A stretch of 64,000 nt of DNA from assembly GCA_021647505.1 (NCBI GenBank), contig JAKIUN010000003.1:1-64000 (forward strand). The letters are read 5' to 3'. How positions within the stretch are numbered: position 1 is the first letter of the stretch; the number at the start of each line of letters is the position of its first letter. Below the pieces are notes generated by a model that worked only from the letters and a program-made list of their open reading frames with translations, ran no database searches and had not been told where the DNA came from. Source of the stretch: Gammaproteobacteria bacterium. GTDB lineage: Bacteria > Pseudomonadota > Gammaproteobacteria > SZUA-152. This document shows positions 16,328 through 27,954 of the stretch, piece by piece. The position numbers and the translations under genes were made by a program.

Positions 16328-18289
16328 TTGGGCAACGAGAGTAAAAATACCCTGATCAAACGCATCGTTGCCGGTGTGATTTTCGTTTTTTTTGGTCTCT
16401 ACCTGGCCAGCGTGGTGCCCAGCATCGAGGTAGCCTGGGTCACCGCCATTCTGCTGCTGACGATTTATCTGTTCGCCTTTGAGATCGTCGGCGTGGACGT
16501 GGCGGCGGTCTCTATTATGGTGTTGCTGGGCCTGACCAGTCTGCTTGCCCCGGTCATGGGCCTGGAGCAGGGGCTGGTGGACAACCAGCACCTGTTCGAT
16601 GGCTTTGCCTCCAATGCAGTCATGTCGATTATCGCCGTTATGATCATTGGCGCGGGTCTCGACAAGACCGGCCTGATGACCAAGGTGGCGTCCTTTATCC
16701 TCAAGGTCGGCGGTACCACCGAGACACGTATCATCCCGATCATTTCCAGCACCGTGGCATTTATTTCCTCGTTCATGCAGAACGTGGGTGCGGCGGCGTT
16801 GTTCCTGCCGGTGGTGAGCCGAATCTCGGCGCGCTCCGGCCTGCCCATGTCACGCCTGCTGATGCCCATGGGCTTCTGTGCCATTCTCGGCGGCACCGTG
16901 ACCATGGTGGGCTCCAGTCCGTTAATCCTGCTCAATGACCTGATCTTGACCTCTAATCAGGCCCTGCCCGAGACACAGCAGATGGCGACCTGGTCGCTGT
17001 TCTCGGTGACACCCATCGGTCTCGCGCTGGTGGCCACGGGTATCCTCTATTTCGTTATCGCCGGGCGTTTCGTGCTACCGGTGACGGCGATAAAGGAAGA
17101 TGCCGCCACCGGCTCCTCCACGATGAATTACTTTCAGGGCACCTATGGCTTGGACTACGCCCTCTTCGAGGTGCGCGTGCCGGCGGAAAGCGAGCTGGTC
17201 GGCCACCTGCTCGATGACGTGGAGCATGCCTACAAGATCCGCGTCATTGCCGCTCAGCGCGGCGCCGACGACCTGCGCATTGGCCCTGGTGGCCTGGCGC
17301 GTGATGTGGGCATAGAGGCGGGCAGTATGCTGGGCATCCTGGCCTCGCCAAAAAACCTGACGGCCTTCGTCAAAAAGTTCGGCCTGGAGCAGCGCCCCGA
17401 CCTGGAGACCTTTGCCGAGGCCTTGTCTGCGGGCAGGGCCGGCATTGCCGAGGTGGTGATCCCGCCCGGCTCCGGCCTCATCGGCAAGAGTGCGCGCGAC
17501 GTGTGGATGCGCAAGACCTACGGCATCGCCATGGTCGCCCTGCACCGTGTCGGTAAGACTCTGCGTGAGGGCGAGGGCATCCGTGATTTGCCATTACAGG
17601 CCGGTGATACTCTGGTCGTACACACCACCTGGGATGCCCTGGCGCGACTGGAGAAAGACCGCGACTTCGTGGTGGTCACTACCGAATATCCACATGAGGA
17701 ATCACGCCCGCAAAAGGTGGGTGCGGCGCTACTGTTTTTTGCTATCGCCCTGGCGATGGTGTTGTTCACCGACCTGCGCCTGTCCGTAGCCCTGCTCACT
17801 GGCGCGTTGGGCATGATTCTTTCTGGCGTGATCAAGATCGAAGAGGCCTACCGGGCGGTGTCATGGAAGACCGTGTTCCTGCTCGCCAGCCTGATTCCGC
17901 TGGGCATGGCGGTGGAAACCAGTGGTACCGCCAGGTGGATCGCTGAACAGACCCTGTTGGTGGTGGGCGGCATGCCCCTGTGGGTGATTCAAGCTTCGGT
18001 GGCGCTGTTGGCGACCTTTTTCACCCTGGTAATGTCCAATGTCGGCGCTACTGTCTTACTGGTGCCGCTGGCGGTCAACATCGCCATCGGCGCGGGTGGC
18101 GACCCGGCGGTGTTCGCCCTCACTGTCGCCATCGCCACCTCCAACTCTTTTCTCATTCCGACCCATCAGGTCAATGCCCTGATCATGGGGCCAGGGGGCT
18201 ACAGCGTGCCGGACTTCATGAAGGCGGGTGGCATTATGACGATCCTCTTCCTGGTGGTCATGATAATGATGATGAATCTGGTTTTTTAG
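16328..18289 (+). CDS. SLC13-family permease with paired RCK/TrkA-C domains
   Basis: The 653-residue inner-membrane carrier has two halves of membrane segments flanking a soluble region (about 255-450). That region resembles two TrkA_C/RCK_C domains (RVPAESELVGHLLDDVE and VIPPGSGLIGKSARDVWMRKTYGIAMVAL). This layout is found in bacterial SLC13/DASS relatives that use Na+ to import sulfate, dicarboxylates or related anions. The substrate cannot be read from sequence. The start is TTG 16328, preceded at good distance by GGGGAGGA. nhaD follows after a terminator-like hairpin, hinting at a Na+-linked pair. Confidence 0.8.
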   Translation: MGNESKNTLIKRIVAGVIFVFFGLYLASVVPSIEVAWVTAILLLTIYLFAFEIVGVDVAAVSIMVLLGLTSLLAPVMGLEQGLVDNQHLFDGFASNAVMSIIAVMIIGAGLDKTGLMTKVASFILKVGGTTETRIIPIISSTVAFISSFMQNVGAAALFLPVVSRISARSGLPMSRLLMPMGFCAILGGTVTMVGSSPLILLNDLILTSNQALPETQQMATWSLFSVTPIGLALVATGILYFVIAGRFVLPVTAIKEDAATGSSTMNYFQGTYGLDYALFEVRVPAESELVGHLLDDVEHAYKIRVIAAQRGADDLRIGPGGLARDVGIEAGSMLGILASPKNLTAFVKKFGLEQRPDLETFAEALSAGRAGIAEVVIPPGSGLIGKSARDVWMRKTYGIAMVALHRVGKTLREGEGIRDLPLQAGDTLVVHTTWDALARLEKDRDFVVVTTEYPHEESRPQKVGAALLFFAIALAMVLFTDLRLSVALLTGALGMILSGVIKIEEAYRAVSWKTVFLLASLIPLGMAVETSGTARWIAEQTLLVVGGMPLWVIQASVALLATFFTLVMSNVGATVLLVPLAVNIAIGAGGDPAVFALTVAIATSNSFLIPTHQVNALIMGPGGYSVPDFMKAGGIMTILFLVVMIMMMNLVF

Positions 18290-18315
18290 GCACCAGATAA
18301 TCTGGCGTACAATGT

Positions 18316-18346
18316 CTGGCGGGACAGCCGCCGGCCCGCCAGTTTT
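18316..18346 (+). terminator. Terminator or attenuator between the SLC13 gene and nhaD
   Basis: CTGGCGGG (18316-18323) pairs with CCCGCCAG (18335-18342), followed by TTTT. It lies 27 bases after the SLC13 stop and just before the nhaD ribosome-binding site, so it can end the first transcript or modulate read-through. Confidence 0.65.
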
Positions 18347-18368
18347 CAACTGGAAAGGAACGCTCGTC

Positions 18369-19775
18369 TTGAACAGAACGCTCGCCGCCTTGCTGGCCGT
18401 TTTTGCGCTTTGCCTGCCGGGCCTCGCCTGGGCAACGAGCGGCGACATGGAACGGCTGGATCTCACCCAGCACTGGGTGGGCTATGCCGCCCTCGCCATA
18501 TTCGCCGTGGCCTATGTCCTGGTGATGGCGGAGGAATTCACCCTCCTGCGCAAGTCCAAGCCGGTGATCCTCGCCGCCGGTATCATTTGGGCCATGATCG
18601 CCGTGGTCTATGTCAACAATGGCATGACCCACGAGGCCGAAGCGGCGGTGCGTCACAACCTGCTCGAATATGCCGAGCTGATGCTGTTCCTGTTGGTGGC
18701 GATGACCTACATCAACTCCATGGAGGAGCGGCAGGTGTTCGACGCCCTGCGCTCCTGGCTGATCCGTAAGGGTTTCAGTTTCCGCCAGCTGTTCTGGCTG
18801 ACCGGTATCCTCGCTTTCTTTATCTCACCGGTGGCGGACAATCTCACTACCGCCCTGCTGATGTGCGCCGTGGTATTGGCGGTGGGCGGTGACAACACCC
18901 GCTTCGTCAGTGCTGCCTGTATCAACATCGTCGTCGCCGCCAATGCCGGCGGCGCCTTCAGTCCCTTCGGTGACATCACCACCCTGATGGTGTGGCAGAA
19001 AGGCATGGTGGAGTTCTGGGGTTTCTTTGCCCTGTTCCTGCCCTCGGTGGTCAACTTCGTGGTGCCGGCCGCCATCATGCACTTCGCCATCCCCAACAAG
19101 CGGCCCACCGCCAGCGATGAAAGGGTGCCCATGAAGCGGGGTGCGCGACGCATTATCGGCCTGTTCCTGCTCACCATCGCCACCGCCGTCAGCTTTCACA
19201 ATTTCCTGCATTTGCCACCGGTGATCGGCATGCTCACCGGTCTGAGTTATCTGCAATTCTTTGGCTATTATTTGAAAAAGACCACCCGTATCGACGATAA
19301 TATCGGTAACAATGGCCGCATGGGCGAGGTGGTGCCCTTCGATGTCTTCAACAAGGTAGCGCGCGCCGAGTGGGACACCCTGCTGTTTTTCTATGGTGTG
19401 GTGTTGTGCGTGGGCGGACTGGGTTTCATCGGTTATCTAGGCCTGGCCTCGGAACTCATGTACGCTCAGTGGGGCGCCACCGCTGCTAACATCGCCGTGG
19501 GTGTGCTGTCGGCCATTGTCGATAATATCCCGGTAATGTTCGCCGTGCTCACCATGCAGCCGGAGATGTCCACCGGCCAATGGCTGCTGGTGACCTTGAC
19601 CGCCGGTGTGGGTGGTAGCCTGTTGTCCATCGGTTCCGCCGCCGGCGTGGCGCTGATGGGCCAGGCGCGTGGCAAATATACCTTTTTCGGCCACCTGAAA
19701 TGGACGCCGGTGATCGCCCACGGCTATGTTGCCAGTATCGCTGTGCATCTGTGGTTCAACGCCGAGTTGTTTTGA
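18369..19775 (+). CDS. nhaD: NhaD-type Na+/H+ antiporter
   Basis: An inner-membrane Na+(Li+)/H+ antiporter of the NhaD family, common in marine and haloalkaliphilic bacteria. The start is set at TTG 18369 (468 residues) because AAGGAA lies eight bases upstream and the N-terminus then reads as a signal-like hydrophobic segment ending AWAT. Family motifs seen are SPVADNLTTALLM, VVAANAGGAFSPFGDITTLMVW, VDNIPVMFAVL and GVGGSLLSIGSAAGVALMG. Its role is Na+ extrusion and pH homeostasis. A 29-residue membrane peptide gene follows after 136 bases. Confidence 0.93.
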   Translation: MNRTLAALLAVFALCLPGLAWATSGDMERLDLTQHWVGYAALAIFAVAYVLVMAEEFTLLRKSKPVILAAGIIWAMIAVVYVNNGMTHEAEAAVRHNLLEYAELMLFLLVAMTYINSMEERQVFDALRSWLIRKGFSFRQLFWLTGILAFFISPVADNLTTALLMCAVVLAVGGDNTRFVSAACINIVVAANAGGAFSPFGDITTLMVWQKGMVEFWGFFALFLPSVVNFVVPAAIMHFAIPNKRPTASDERVPMKRGARRIIGLFLLTIATAVSFHNFLHLPPVIGMLTGLSYLQFFGYYLKKTTRIDDNIGNNGRMGEVVPFDVFNKVARAEWDTLLFFYGVVLCVGGLGFIGYLGLASELMYAQWGATAANIAVGVLSAIVDNIPVMFAVLTMQPEMSTGQWLLVTLTAGVGGSLLSIGSAAGVALMGQARGKYTFFGHLKWTPVIAHGYVASIAVHLWFNAELF

Positions 19776-19911
19776 TGACTGGTCGTGGCGGTTTGTTTCC
19801 CCGCGTGGTGTGGCGATTGCATCAAGGACATCTATGTCGGCTGTGAGCGGCGTATCTTCAAGGAATGTGAAGCGATCCCGGTTGGTAATAACAGACAGAG
19901 GAGACAGAAAA

Positions 19912-20001
19912 ATGATCTGGGCGGCATTTATAGAATTCGGCATCCTGGCACTGATCATTGGTTTCGTCGTCTGGGCGATCCGCAGTAAACCCAAACCCTG
20001 A
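19912..20001 (+). CDS. Small single-span membrane peptide downstream of nhaD
   Basis: ATG 19912 opens a 29-codon frame with AGAGGAGAC about eight bases before it, a strong ribosome-binding site. The product has one hydrophobic helix (about residues 4-23, FIEFGILALIIGFVVWAI) and a short basic tail, RSKPKP. No family is recognised. Position, ribosome-binding site and composition resemble small accessory subunits of membrane complexes, so a partner such as NhaD is possible but unproven. Confidence 0.55.
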   Translation: MIWAAFIEFGILALIIGFVVWAIRSKPKP

Positions 20002-20023
20002 ACTCCCTGTGCCCTCGCTGTAA

Positions 20024-20078
20024 GAGTGGGCCATGCCCGCGATGCCCACATATTTCATTGGAGCGGCTTCAGCCGCGA
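20024..20078. repeat. Partial copies of both composite repeat units
   Basis: GAGTGGGCCATGCCCGCGAT (20024-20043) and GGAGCGGCTTCAGCCGCGA (20060-20078) are single arms of the two units found at 14854-15027 and 16034-16158. The complementary arm is missing here. Confidence 0.65.
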
Positions 20079-20198
20079 CAGCCCTCCAGCCGTACCAAAA
20101 CAATCCATCATTGACGCCACTAGTCAAAAGGTATCCAATTATCTATATTAAGGATAAAGACATTGCACTCATCAAACCTGAATGGCATGGAGGGCAAC

Positions 20199-20546
20199 AT
20201 GAAGCGGATGCAGAAATATCAAAAACTGCTGCCGGCACTTGCACTATTGCTGGCTGTCGGCGCGACGCCGGTGGCCGGCCACCAACAATGCCGGGACTGC
20301 CACGAGTCTGGCACACCTTCGGCCAGCAATCTTAAAAAACCCTTATCGGGCCTCTGTATCGACTGTCACCAGGCAAGAGTCGACGCGGGTGAGCATGCCG
20401 TGGACATTCCGGTAAACACCGCACCGACGGCGCTCCCTCTTCAAGCGGGTGTAATGACCTGCGTCACCTGTCATGACCCGCATGCCCAAGGAATTGCATT
20501 GCGCATGTCGGATCCGGAACTGTGCCAGGCGTGTCATCGGCAGTGA
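20199..20546 (+). CDS. Small periplasmic tetraheme-type cytochrome c (doubled CxxCH)
   Basis: From ATG 20199 (AGGGCAAC just upstream) the 115-residue precursor has a signal peptide (about 1-27, ending PVAGH). It carries four CxxCH heme sites: CRDCH, CIDCH, CVTCH and CQACH. These are arranged as two doubled-CxxCH units, with extra histidines such as the one in HDPHAQG as likely axial ligands. Such short multiheme proteins pass electrons to extracellular or periplasmic reductases. No partner oxidoreductase is adjacent, so the pathway is unknown. Confidence 0.8.
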   Translation: MKRMQKYQKLLPALALLLAVGATPVAGHQQCRDCHESGTPSASNLKKPLSGLCIDCHQARVDAGEHAVDIPVNTAPTALPLQAGVMTCVTCHDPHAQGIALRMSDPELCQACHRQ

Positions 20547-20627
20547 GAAAATGCAGTTTCTGGGATTTTCATCAGGTCGCATTGATATTCTTTGAATCTC
20601 GCTGATATGCCGTATGAGTCAGTGAAC

Positions 20628-21119
20628 ATGATAGAGCTTAGAGACTTTGAACAACGGGATATTGAGGTTCTCGGTAAATTATTAAATAACAAGAATGTGA
20701 CTCAGTATCTGACCACACGTATTGCCCAGCCTTACACAACTCAGGATGCGGAATGGTGGGTCAATACTGGCAGCAAGGCGGGGATTGCAAAGGCGATTGA
20801 TGTGGATGGGACGCTGGTAGGAGTTATAAGTATAACTATCGGTGACTATGAAAATGCCCGATCAGCCGAAATAGGTTATTGGCTTGGAGAAGATTATTGG
20901 GAGGAAGGAATTGCAACAAAGGCGGTGGATAAAATGACAAATTATGTATTTTCCAACTCTGAGATAGTCAGATTATTTGCCCCGGTGTTCGCGCCCAATA
21001 AAGAATCAATGCATGTCCTTGAGAAATGTGGGTACATAAAAGAAGGCATCTTCAAAAAATCTATTTTTAAAGGTGGAAAATATCTTGATGAGCATATCTT
21101 TGCAAAGATTAATTTATAA
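20628..21119 (+). CDS. GNAT-family N-acetyltransferase (RimJ/RimL-like)
   Basis: About 163 residues from ATG 20628 (MIELRDFEQRDIEVL). An in-frame ATG at 20607 is an alternative. The pattern is that of RimJ/RimL-type acetyltransferases: an N-terminal LRDFEQRDIE, then ARSAEIGYWLGEDYWEEGIATKAV (acetyl-CoA pyrophosphate loop region) and SMHVLEKCGYIKEGIFKKS near the end. The substrate is unknown. The gene is visibly more AT-rich than its neighbours, suggesting recent transfer. It is convergent with gyrB. Confidence 0.8.
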   Translation: MIELRDFEQRDIEVLGKLLNNKNVTQYLTTRIAQPYTTQDAEWWVNTGSKAGIAKAIDVDGTLVGVISITIGDYENARSAEIGYWLGEDYWEEGIATKAVDKMTNYVFSNSEIVRLFAPVFAPNKESMHVLEKCGYIKEGIFKKSIFKGGKYLDEHIFAKINL

Positions 21120-21233
21120 TCCATTTCATAACTACTCAGACAGCTTTTTAACCGTCGAGATGTAGCCTCGAATTCGGCAAAAATGTTTTCGCACCTTGAT
21201 CAGATCGAAAAATGATTCCACATTCACTCCTGA

Positions 21234-23729
<2,496 letters not shown>

Positions 23730-23761
23730 TCAGCACGACTACTTACAAGATCTAGGTTGCA

Positions 23762-24847
23762 TTATATCACCTGTTCAATATTACCGTGTTCCACGTGGAA
23801 CACGGTATGCGCTAGTTCATCCCACATACCAGCCAAACTGCTCAACGAGGTTGCTGTGATAAATACCTGACTATGGGTAGATAACAGGACACTCACCAGT
23901 ATTGCCCGAGAGGTTTCATCCAATTCTGCTGCAAGATCATCAATTAGAATAAGTGAATGTTTTCCTGTCAACTCCCTGAGCAAGATAGACTGGGCCAGAA
24001 AGAGAAGACTGATAAACAGTTTTTGTTGCCCACGAGAAAGGACATCCCTCCCTCTTTCTCCACCAATTCTGAAACGAATATCTGCACGATGCGGCCCCGA
24101 CTGCGTAAAACCTCGCGCAAGATCCAAATCAAGAGATGCCGCCAGAACTTCGCCAAACTCCGCTCCCCTCTTCCAGCCGGGATAATAATCCATCTCCATA
24201 TCCTGCATGAAGTCTATTGCGTGCTTTCCAGGAAACTCATATAGAAAGAATGCTATCTTTTCAAGATAGGCCTGCCGATAGGTATTGATCTTTACGGCAG
24301 ATTCAACCAAAAGCGCATCCCACTGTATGATCGCTGCTCTACTCCATTGGGCCTTCAGAGCAGCATTTCGCTGTTGCAAGGCCCTACGGTAATTACGCCA
24401 GACCTGCTCATAGCAAGGTTCCACGTGGAACACACCCCATTCAAGAAAGCGTCGCCGGACTTCCGGGCCCTGCTCAAAAAAGGCATGCAGGCTGGGTTCG
24501 ATAATCTGGATAGGTAAAACTTCGGTAAGTTGGCTGGCCTTGGTTATTGTTTGGCCAGAAAGACGAATTCGCGTTCGCTTGTTTGCGCGCTGAATACCTA
24601 GATGGAATTCTCTGTCGTTCAGATGTATCCGCCCCGTAATAATAAATTCGTTTTTTCCTTTCTGGATAAGCTTTTCATTATTAGAGGACTTGAAAGACCG
24701 GCCACGACCGAGGAAGTAAATAGCCTCCAGCAGACTGGTCTTGCCACTACCATTGACGCCGGTGACTAGATTAAAGGCCGGGTGCGGGCACAGTGTGGCC
24801 TCGGTGATGTTTCGAAGATTGGAAACATTGAGGTGAATCAAACCCAT
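23762..24847 (-). CDS. recF: DNA replication and repair protein RecF
   Basis: An SMC-like ATPase that helps RecOR load RecA at single-strand gaps. The 361-residue protein has Walker A GVNGSGKTSLLEA, the signature-type segment DVLSRGQQKLF and Walker B LILIDDLAAELD. It starts 17 bases after dnaN ends, so it is co-transcribed with it. Confidence 0.96.
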   Translation of the reverse strand: MGLIHLNVSNLRNITEATLCPHPAFNLVTGVNGSGKTSLLEAIYFLGRGRSFKSSNNEKLIQKGKNEFIITGRIHLNDREFHLGIQRANKRTRIRLSGQTITKASQLTEVLPIQIIEPSLHAFFEQGPEVRRRFLEWGVFHVEPCYEQVWRNYRRALQQRNAALKAQWSRAAIIQWDALLVESAVKINTYRQAYLEKIAFFLYEFPGKHAIDFMQDMEMDYYPGWKRGAEFGEVLAASLDLDLARGFTQSGPHRADIRFRIGGERGRDVLSRGQQKLFISLLFLAQSILLRELTGKHSLILIDDLAAELDETSRAILVSVLLSTHSQVFITATSLSSLAGMWDELAHTVFHVEHGNIEQVI

Positions 24848-24864
24848 TGCGGGCTAAAAAAACT

Positions 24865-25971
24865 CTACAGACGCATCGGCATAATGACGTAGGTACACTC
24901 TGTCTGACCCTCTGCCCGCATCACACAACTACTATTAGCATCGCCAAGAGCCAACGTTACATTGGACGTATTGATGGCATTCAGTGCATCCAGTAAGTAA
25001 CTCACGTTAAAGCCTATCTCCAGCTTGTCGCCCGTGTATTGAACCTCGATTTCTTCCTCGGCTTCTTCCATTTCCGGGTTATTCGCCTGTGCCTGAATTA
25101 ATCCATCCTGCAAACGCAGCCTTATTCCGCGATATTTTTCATTGGAAAGGATAGAGGTGCGAACCAGTGCCTGCCGCAGCAATTCATGATCGGCGGTCAC
25201 ATCCTTAGTAGAATCCCGTGGAATAACACGCTGATAGTCCGGGAACTTACCGTCAATGAGCTTGGAGGTGAAGGAATACTCCCTGAGCACAATGCTCACA
25301 TGATTATTACCAACGGTCATCTTCACGGGCTCATCCTCTTCCGATAGCAGTCGGGACAACTCCATCACTCCCTTACGCGGCATAATGACCTGAATCTTTT
25401 CACCCGGGCTGACATTGGCCTCGTGCTCGCAGACAGCCAGGCGATGTCCGTCTGTTGCCACCGTGCGTACTATGCCACTGTCGACCTCCAACAATAATCC
25501 ATTCAGGTAGTAACGAACATCTTGCTGTGCCATGGCAAAGGCGGTTTTATCAATCAATTGCTTGAGCACCTTTTGCGGGATTTCAAACTCAAATACGCCT
25601 TTGACTTCCTCGATATTTGGGAATTCGCTAACAGGCAGGGTAGTCAGATTAAAACGACTTTTTCCAGACTTGATGGTGGCCCGTTCTTTCTCTTCGTCAT
25701 AGGTGATATTGATCTGTGCACCCTCGGGCAGGGCTTTGCAGATGTCCACGAGTTTGCGTGCCGGCAAGGTGATGTCTCCGACCTCTGCGCCCACGAGAGA
25801 AATCCTGGCAACCATCTCTACTTCCAGATCTGTTGTCGTCATGGAGAGTCCATCGTTACTGACGTTGAGCAACAAATTAGATAACACGGGTAGTGTCTGA
25901 CGACGTTCCACCACCCCAGTAATTGTTTGTAGGGGTTTTAGAATGGATTCTCTTTGGATCGAAAATTTCAT
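24865..25971 (-). CDS. dnaN: DNA polymerase III beta sliding clamp
   Basis: A ring-shaped processivity clamp. Its 368 residues match the three-repeat clamp length. It starts MKFSIQRESILKPLQ, has LPVLSNLLL and TDLEVEM in domain I and ends with YVIMPMRL, the usual C-terminus. It lies between dnaA and recF. The 231-base gap upstream to dnaA contains the candidate origin core. Confidence 0.97.
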   Translation of the reverse strand: MKFSIQRESILKPLQTITGVVERRQTLPVLSNLLLNVSNDGLSMTTTDLEVEMVARISLVGAEVGDITLPARKLVDICKALPEGAQINITYDEEKERATIKSGKSRFNLTTLPVSEFPNIEEVKGVFEFEIPQKVLKQLIDKTAFAMAQQDVRYYLNGLLLEVDSGIVRTVATDGHRLAVCEHEANVSPGEKIQVIMPRKGVMELSRLLSEEDEPVKMTVGNNHVSIVLREYSFTSKLIDGKFPDYQRVIPRDSTKDVTADHELLRQALVRTSILSNEKYRGIRLRLQDGLIQAQANNPEMEEAEEEIEVQYTGDKLEIGFNVSYLLDALNAINTSNVTLALGDANSSCVMRAEGQTECTYVIMPMRL

Positions 25972-25989
25972 ATCAGTCGTCCTGTTACT

Positions 25990-26191
25990 TAATATTTATA
26001 TTATTAAGAAATAACTTATTATTACTATTATTAGCTACCCAATATTCTGTGGATAAGCAGTTTTTATCTATATATTTCAATGAATTACAATAACTAATAA
26101 GTACCGAATAAAGCTGCTTGAATGCACTGTACAAGCTGTGGATGAAATGTGAATAGGTTGATGTTTTCCAATAGCTGTCAACTTATCCACA
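25990..26191. other. Candidate oriC core: DnaA boxes and DnaA-trios between dnaA and dnaN
   Basis: Perfect DnaA boxes (TTATCCACA) lie at 26048-26056 (minus) and 26183-26191 (plus), with a one-mismatch box at 26137-26145. On the minus strand the 26048 box is followed, after a short segment with GGGTAGC, by six consecutive TA(A/G) triplets (26033 down to 26016) and then an AT-only stretch (25990-26015). Box, G-rich spacer and trio repeats are the described basal unwinding element. A further box pair sits upstream of dnaA. Confidence 0.65.
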
Positions 26192-26202
26192 ACTCATCCC
26201 CA

Positions 26203-27546
26203 TCAACTTGACAGGGTTCTGAGCAGATTCGAATAATCTTCCATAATTCTGATTTCGCTGATCTTGAGTTCTTTGATCTTCCGGCAGGCATGCAGCACCG
26301 TGGTATGGTCGCGGCCACCGAAGGCATCGCCGATTTCCGGCAGGCTGTGATTCGTCAGCTCCTTGGAGAGGGCCATCGCGATCTGTCGTGGGCGTGCGAT
26401 GGAACGGTTTCGTCTCTTCGACAGCAGTTCGGATACTCGGATCTTATAATATTCCGCTACGGTCTTCTGAATATTCTCGATGGTAACCAATTTTTCCTGC
26501 AAGGCAATCAGATCTTTCAAGGCATCTTTGGTGAAATCGACGGTAATGGGTTGTCCGGTAAAGCGTGCATTGGCAGAAACACGTCGCAGGGCACCCTCCA
26601 GCTCACGTATGTTTGAGCGGATTCGTTTGGCAATGAAAAAAGCGACGTCCTGGGGCAGCTTGACCCCCAGCTGTACGGCTTTGCTCATGAGGATGGCGAC
26701 ACGAGTTTCCAGTTCTGGTGGTTCGATGGCGACGGTCAGGCCCCAGCCGAAGCGGGATTTTAAGCGTTCCTCTAAACCTGAGACCTCTTTTGGGTAGCGA
26801 TCACAGGTGAGGATGATCTGCTGTTGGCCTTCCAGCAGGGCGTTGAAGGTGTGGAAGAATTCTTCCTGTGAGCGTTCTTTGCCGGCGAAGAACTGAATGT
26901 CATCGATCAATAGGGCGTTGACCGAACGGTAGTAGCGTTTGAATTCGTCGATGGCGTTGTGTTGTAGGGCCTTGACCATATCTTGTACGAAGCGCTCCGA
27001 ATGCAGGTAGACGACCTTGGCGCTGGGATTTTGTGCGACGATGAGGTTGCCAACGGCATGCATCAGGTGGGTTTTGCCGAGGCCGACTCCGCCGTAGATG
27101 AACAGTGGGTTATAGGCGTCGCCGGGGTTTTCACCGATCTGGAATGAGGCGGCACGTGCCAGCTGATTGGATTTACCTTCAACAAAATTTTCGAAGGTGG
27201 CCTCTGGGTTGAGGCCACTGTTGTGGACGACCGTGGTGTTGTTGCCACGTTTCCTGCCTGCACTGCCCGCTGCCGGATCGGCCTTGGGGCCGCGGCCTAT
27301 ATCCGGTATCGAGCCACCGATTTCGAGAATGACCTCGAAGCTGGCATTTTCATTCTGTTGGCAGACGAAACCCTGAATCTGGGTGAGAAACCGGTCGGAC
27401 ACCCAGTCGGCAACAAACCGATTGGGCGCTAGCAGGCGTAGGGTTTGCTCATCCTCGACTGCTTGCAGAGGCCGAATCCAGGTATTGAACTGCTGCGGGG
27501 ATAATTCTCCCTCGAGATAGTCGAGACATTGCTGCCAGGTGCTCAT
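26203..27546 (-). CDS. dnaA: Chromosomal replication initiator DnaA
   Basis: An ATP-dependent initiator that binds DnaA boxes and opens oriC. ATG 27546 ([17 protein letters not shown]) gives 447 residues; an upstream in-frame start at 27573 adds nine atypical residues. Features are the N-terminal DnaB-contact domain, Walker A in [13 protein letters not shown], Walker B in LLIDDIQFF, and the domain IV signature [15 protein letters not shown] that contacts the box. DnaA boxes lie on both sides of the gene, consistent with autoregulation. Confidence 0.97.
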   Translation of the reverse strand: MSTWQQCLDYLEGELSPQQFNTWIRPLQAVEDEQTLRLLAPNRFVADWVSDRFLTQIQGFVCQQNENASFEVILEIGGSIPDIGRGPKADPAAGSAGRKRGNNTTVVHNSGLNPEATFENFVEGKSNQLARAASFQIGENPGDAYNPLFIYGGVGLGKTHLMHAVGNLIVAQNPSAKVVYLHSERFVQDMVKALQHNAIDEFKRYYRSVNALLIDDIQFFAGKERSQEEFFHTFNALLEGQQQIILTCDRYPKEVSGLEERLKSRFGWGLTVAIEPPELETRVAILMSKAVQLGVKLPQDVAFFIAKRIRSNIRELEGALRRVSANARFTGQPITVDFTKDALKDLIALQEKLVTIENIQKTVAEYYKIRVSELLSKRRNRSIARPRQIAMALSKELTNHSLPEIGDAFGGRDHTTVLHACRKIKELKISEIRIMEDYSNLLRTLSS

Positions 27547-27643
27547 GGCCTGAGACTCACGGAAATTCCCCACAGATTAGCAAAGATTAAAGACGCCGGA
27601 AGGCAAGTGCGTAAGGGCAGGAGTTTATACCGCTGGAATCAAG

Positions 27644-27663
27644 TTATCCACACCTCTGGATAA
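27644..27663. promoter_or_regulatory. DnaA box pair upstream of dnaA
   Basis: TTATCCACA at 27644-27652 is followed by TCTGGATAA (27655-27663), a one-mismatch box in the opposite orientation. They lie about 100 bases upstream of the dnaA start and probably serve dnaA autorepression or a second part of the origin. Confidence 0.6.
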
Positions 27664-27769
27664 GCGTTTTGAGGAAGGGACTTAAGGCTGGACTTAACGA
27701 CATCCAATCGCAAAATATTTCCTGCCGTCGAGCGGTTTCTGGTCAGCCAGCCCGGAGCAGGGCTGTGAT

Positions 27770-27865
27770 ATGGGTGTCTGGCTGGTGTACTTCCTGCATG
27801 GCAAGAGCTACTTGGGTAATACACAGCAGGAGTGGAAAGTGTGTCTGATGCGCGATGCGCGTTAA
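27770..27865 (+). CDS. Possible 31-residue ORF with its own terminator
   Basis: ATG 27770 opens a 31-codon frame (MGVWLVYFLHGKSYLG start) ending 25 bases before a well-formed plus-strand terminator. GCAGGG lies a little upstream. No family is recognised. The frame may be the tail of a longer lost gene, or the terminator may belong to a small RNA. The rest of 27574-27954 shows only the DnaA box pair. Confidence 0.25.
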   Translation: MGVWLVYFLHGKSYLGNTQQEWKVCLMRDAR

Positions 27866-27890
27866 ACCGTTTCTTGCTGGCACGTTGATG

Positions 27891-27927
27891 AAGGCCTGTC
27901 CCCCAAGGGGCTGGCCTTTTGTTTTTC
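27891..27927 (+). terminator. Orphan intrinsic terminator
   Basis: AAGGCC (27891-27896) pairs with GGCCTT (27913-27918), with an inner CCCC/GGGG stem, and is followed by TTGTTTTTC. It is oriented on the plus strand although the nearest annotated gene upstream, dnaA, runs the other way. Confidence 0.65.
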
Positions 27928-27954
27928 TGAATCCTTGCTTGTTATTGCACCATT

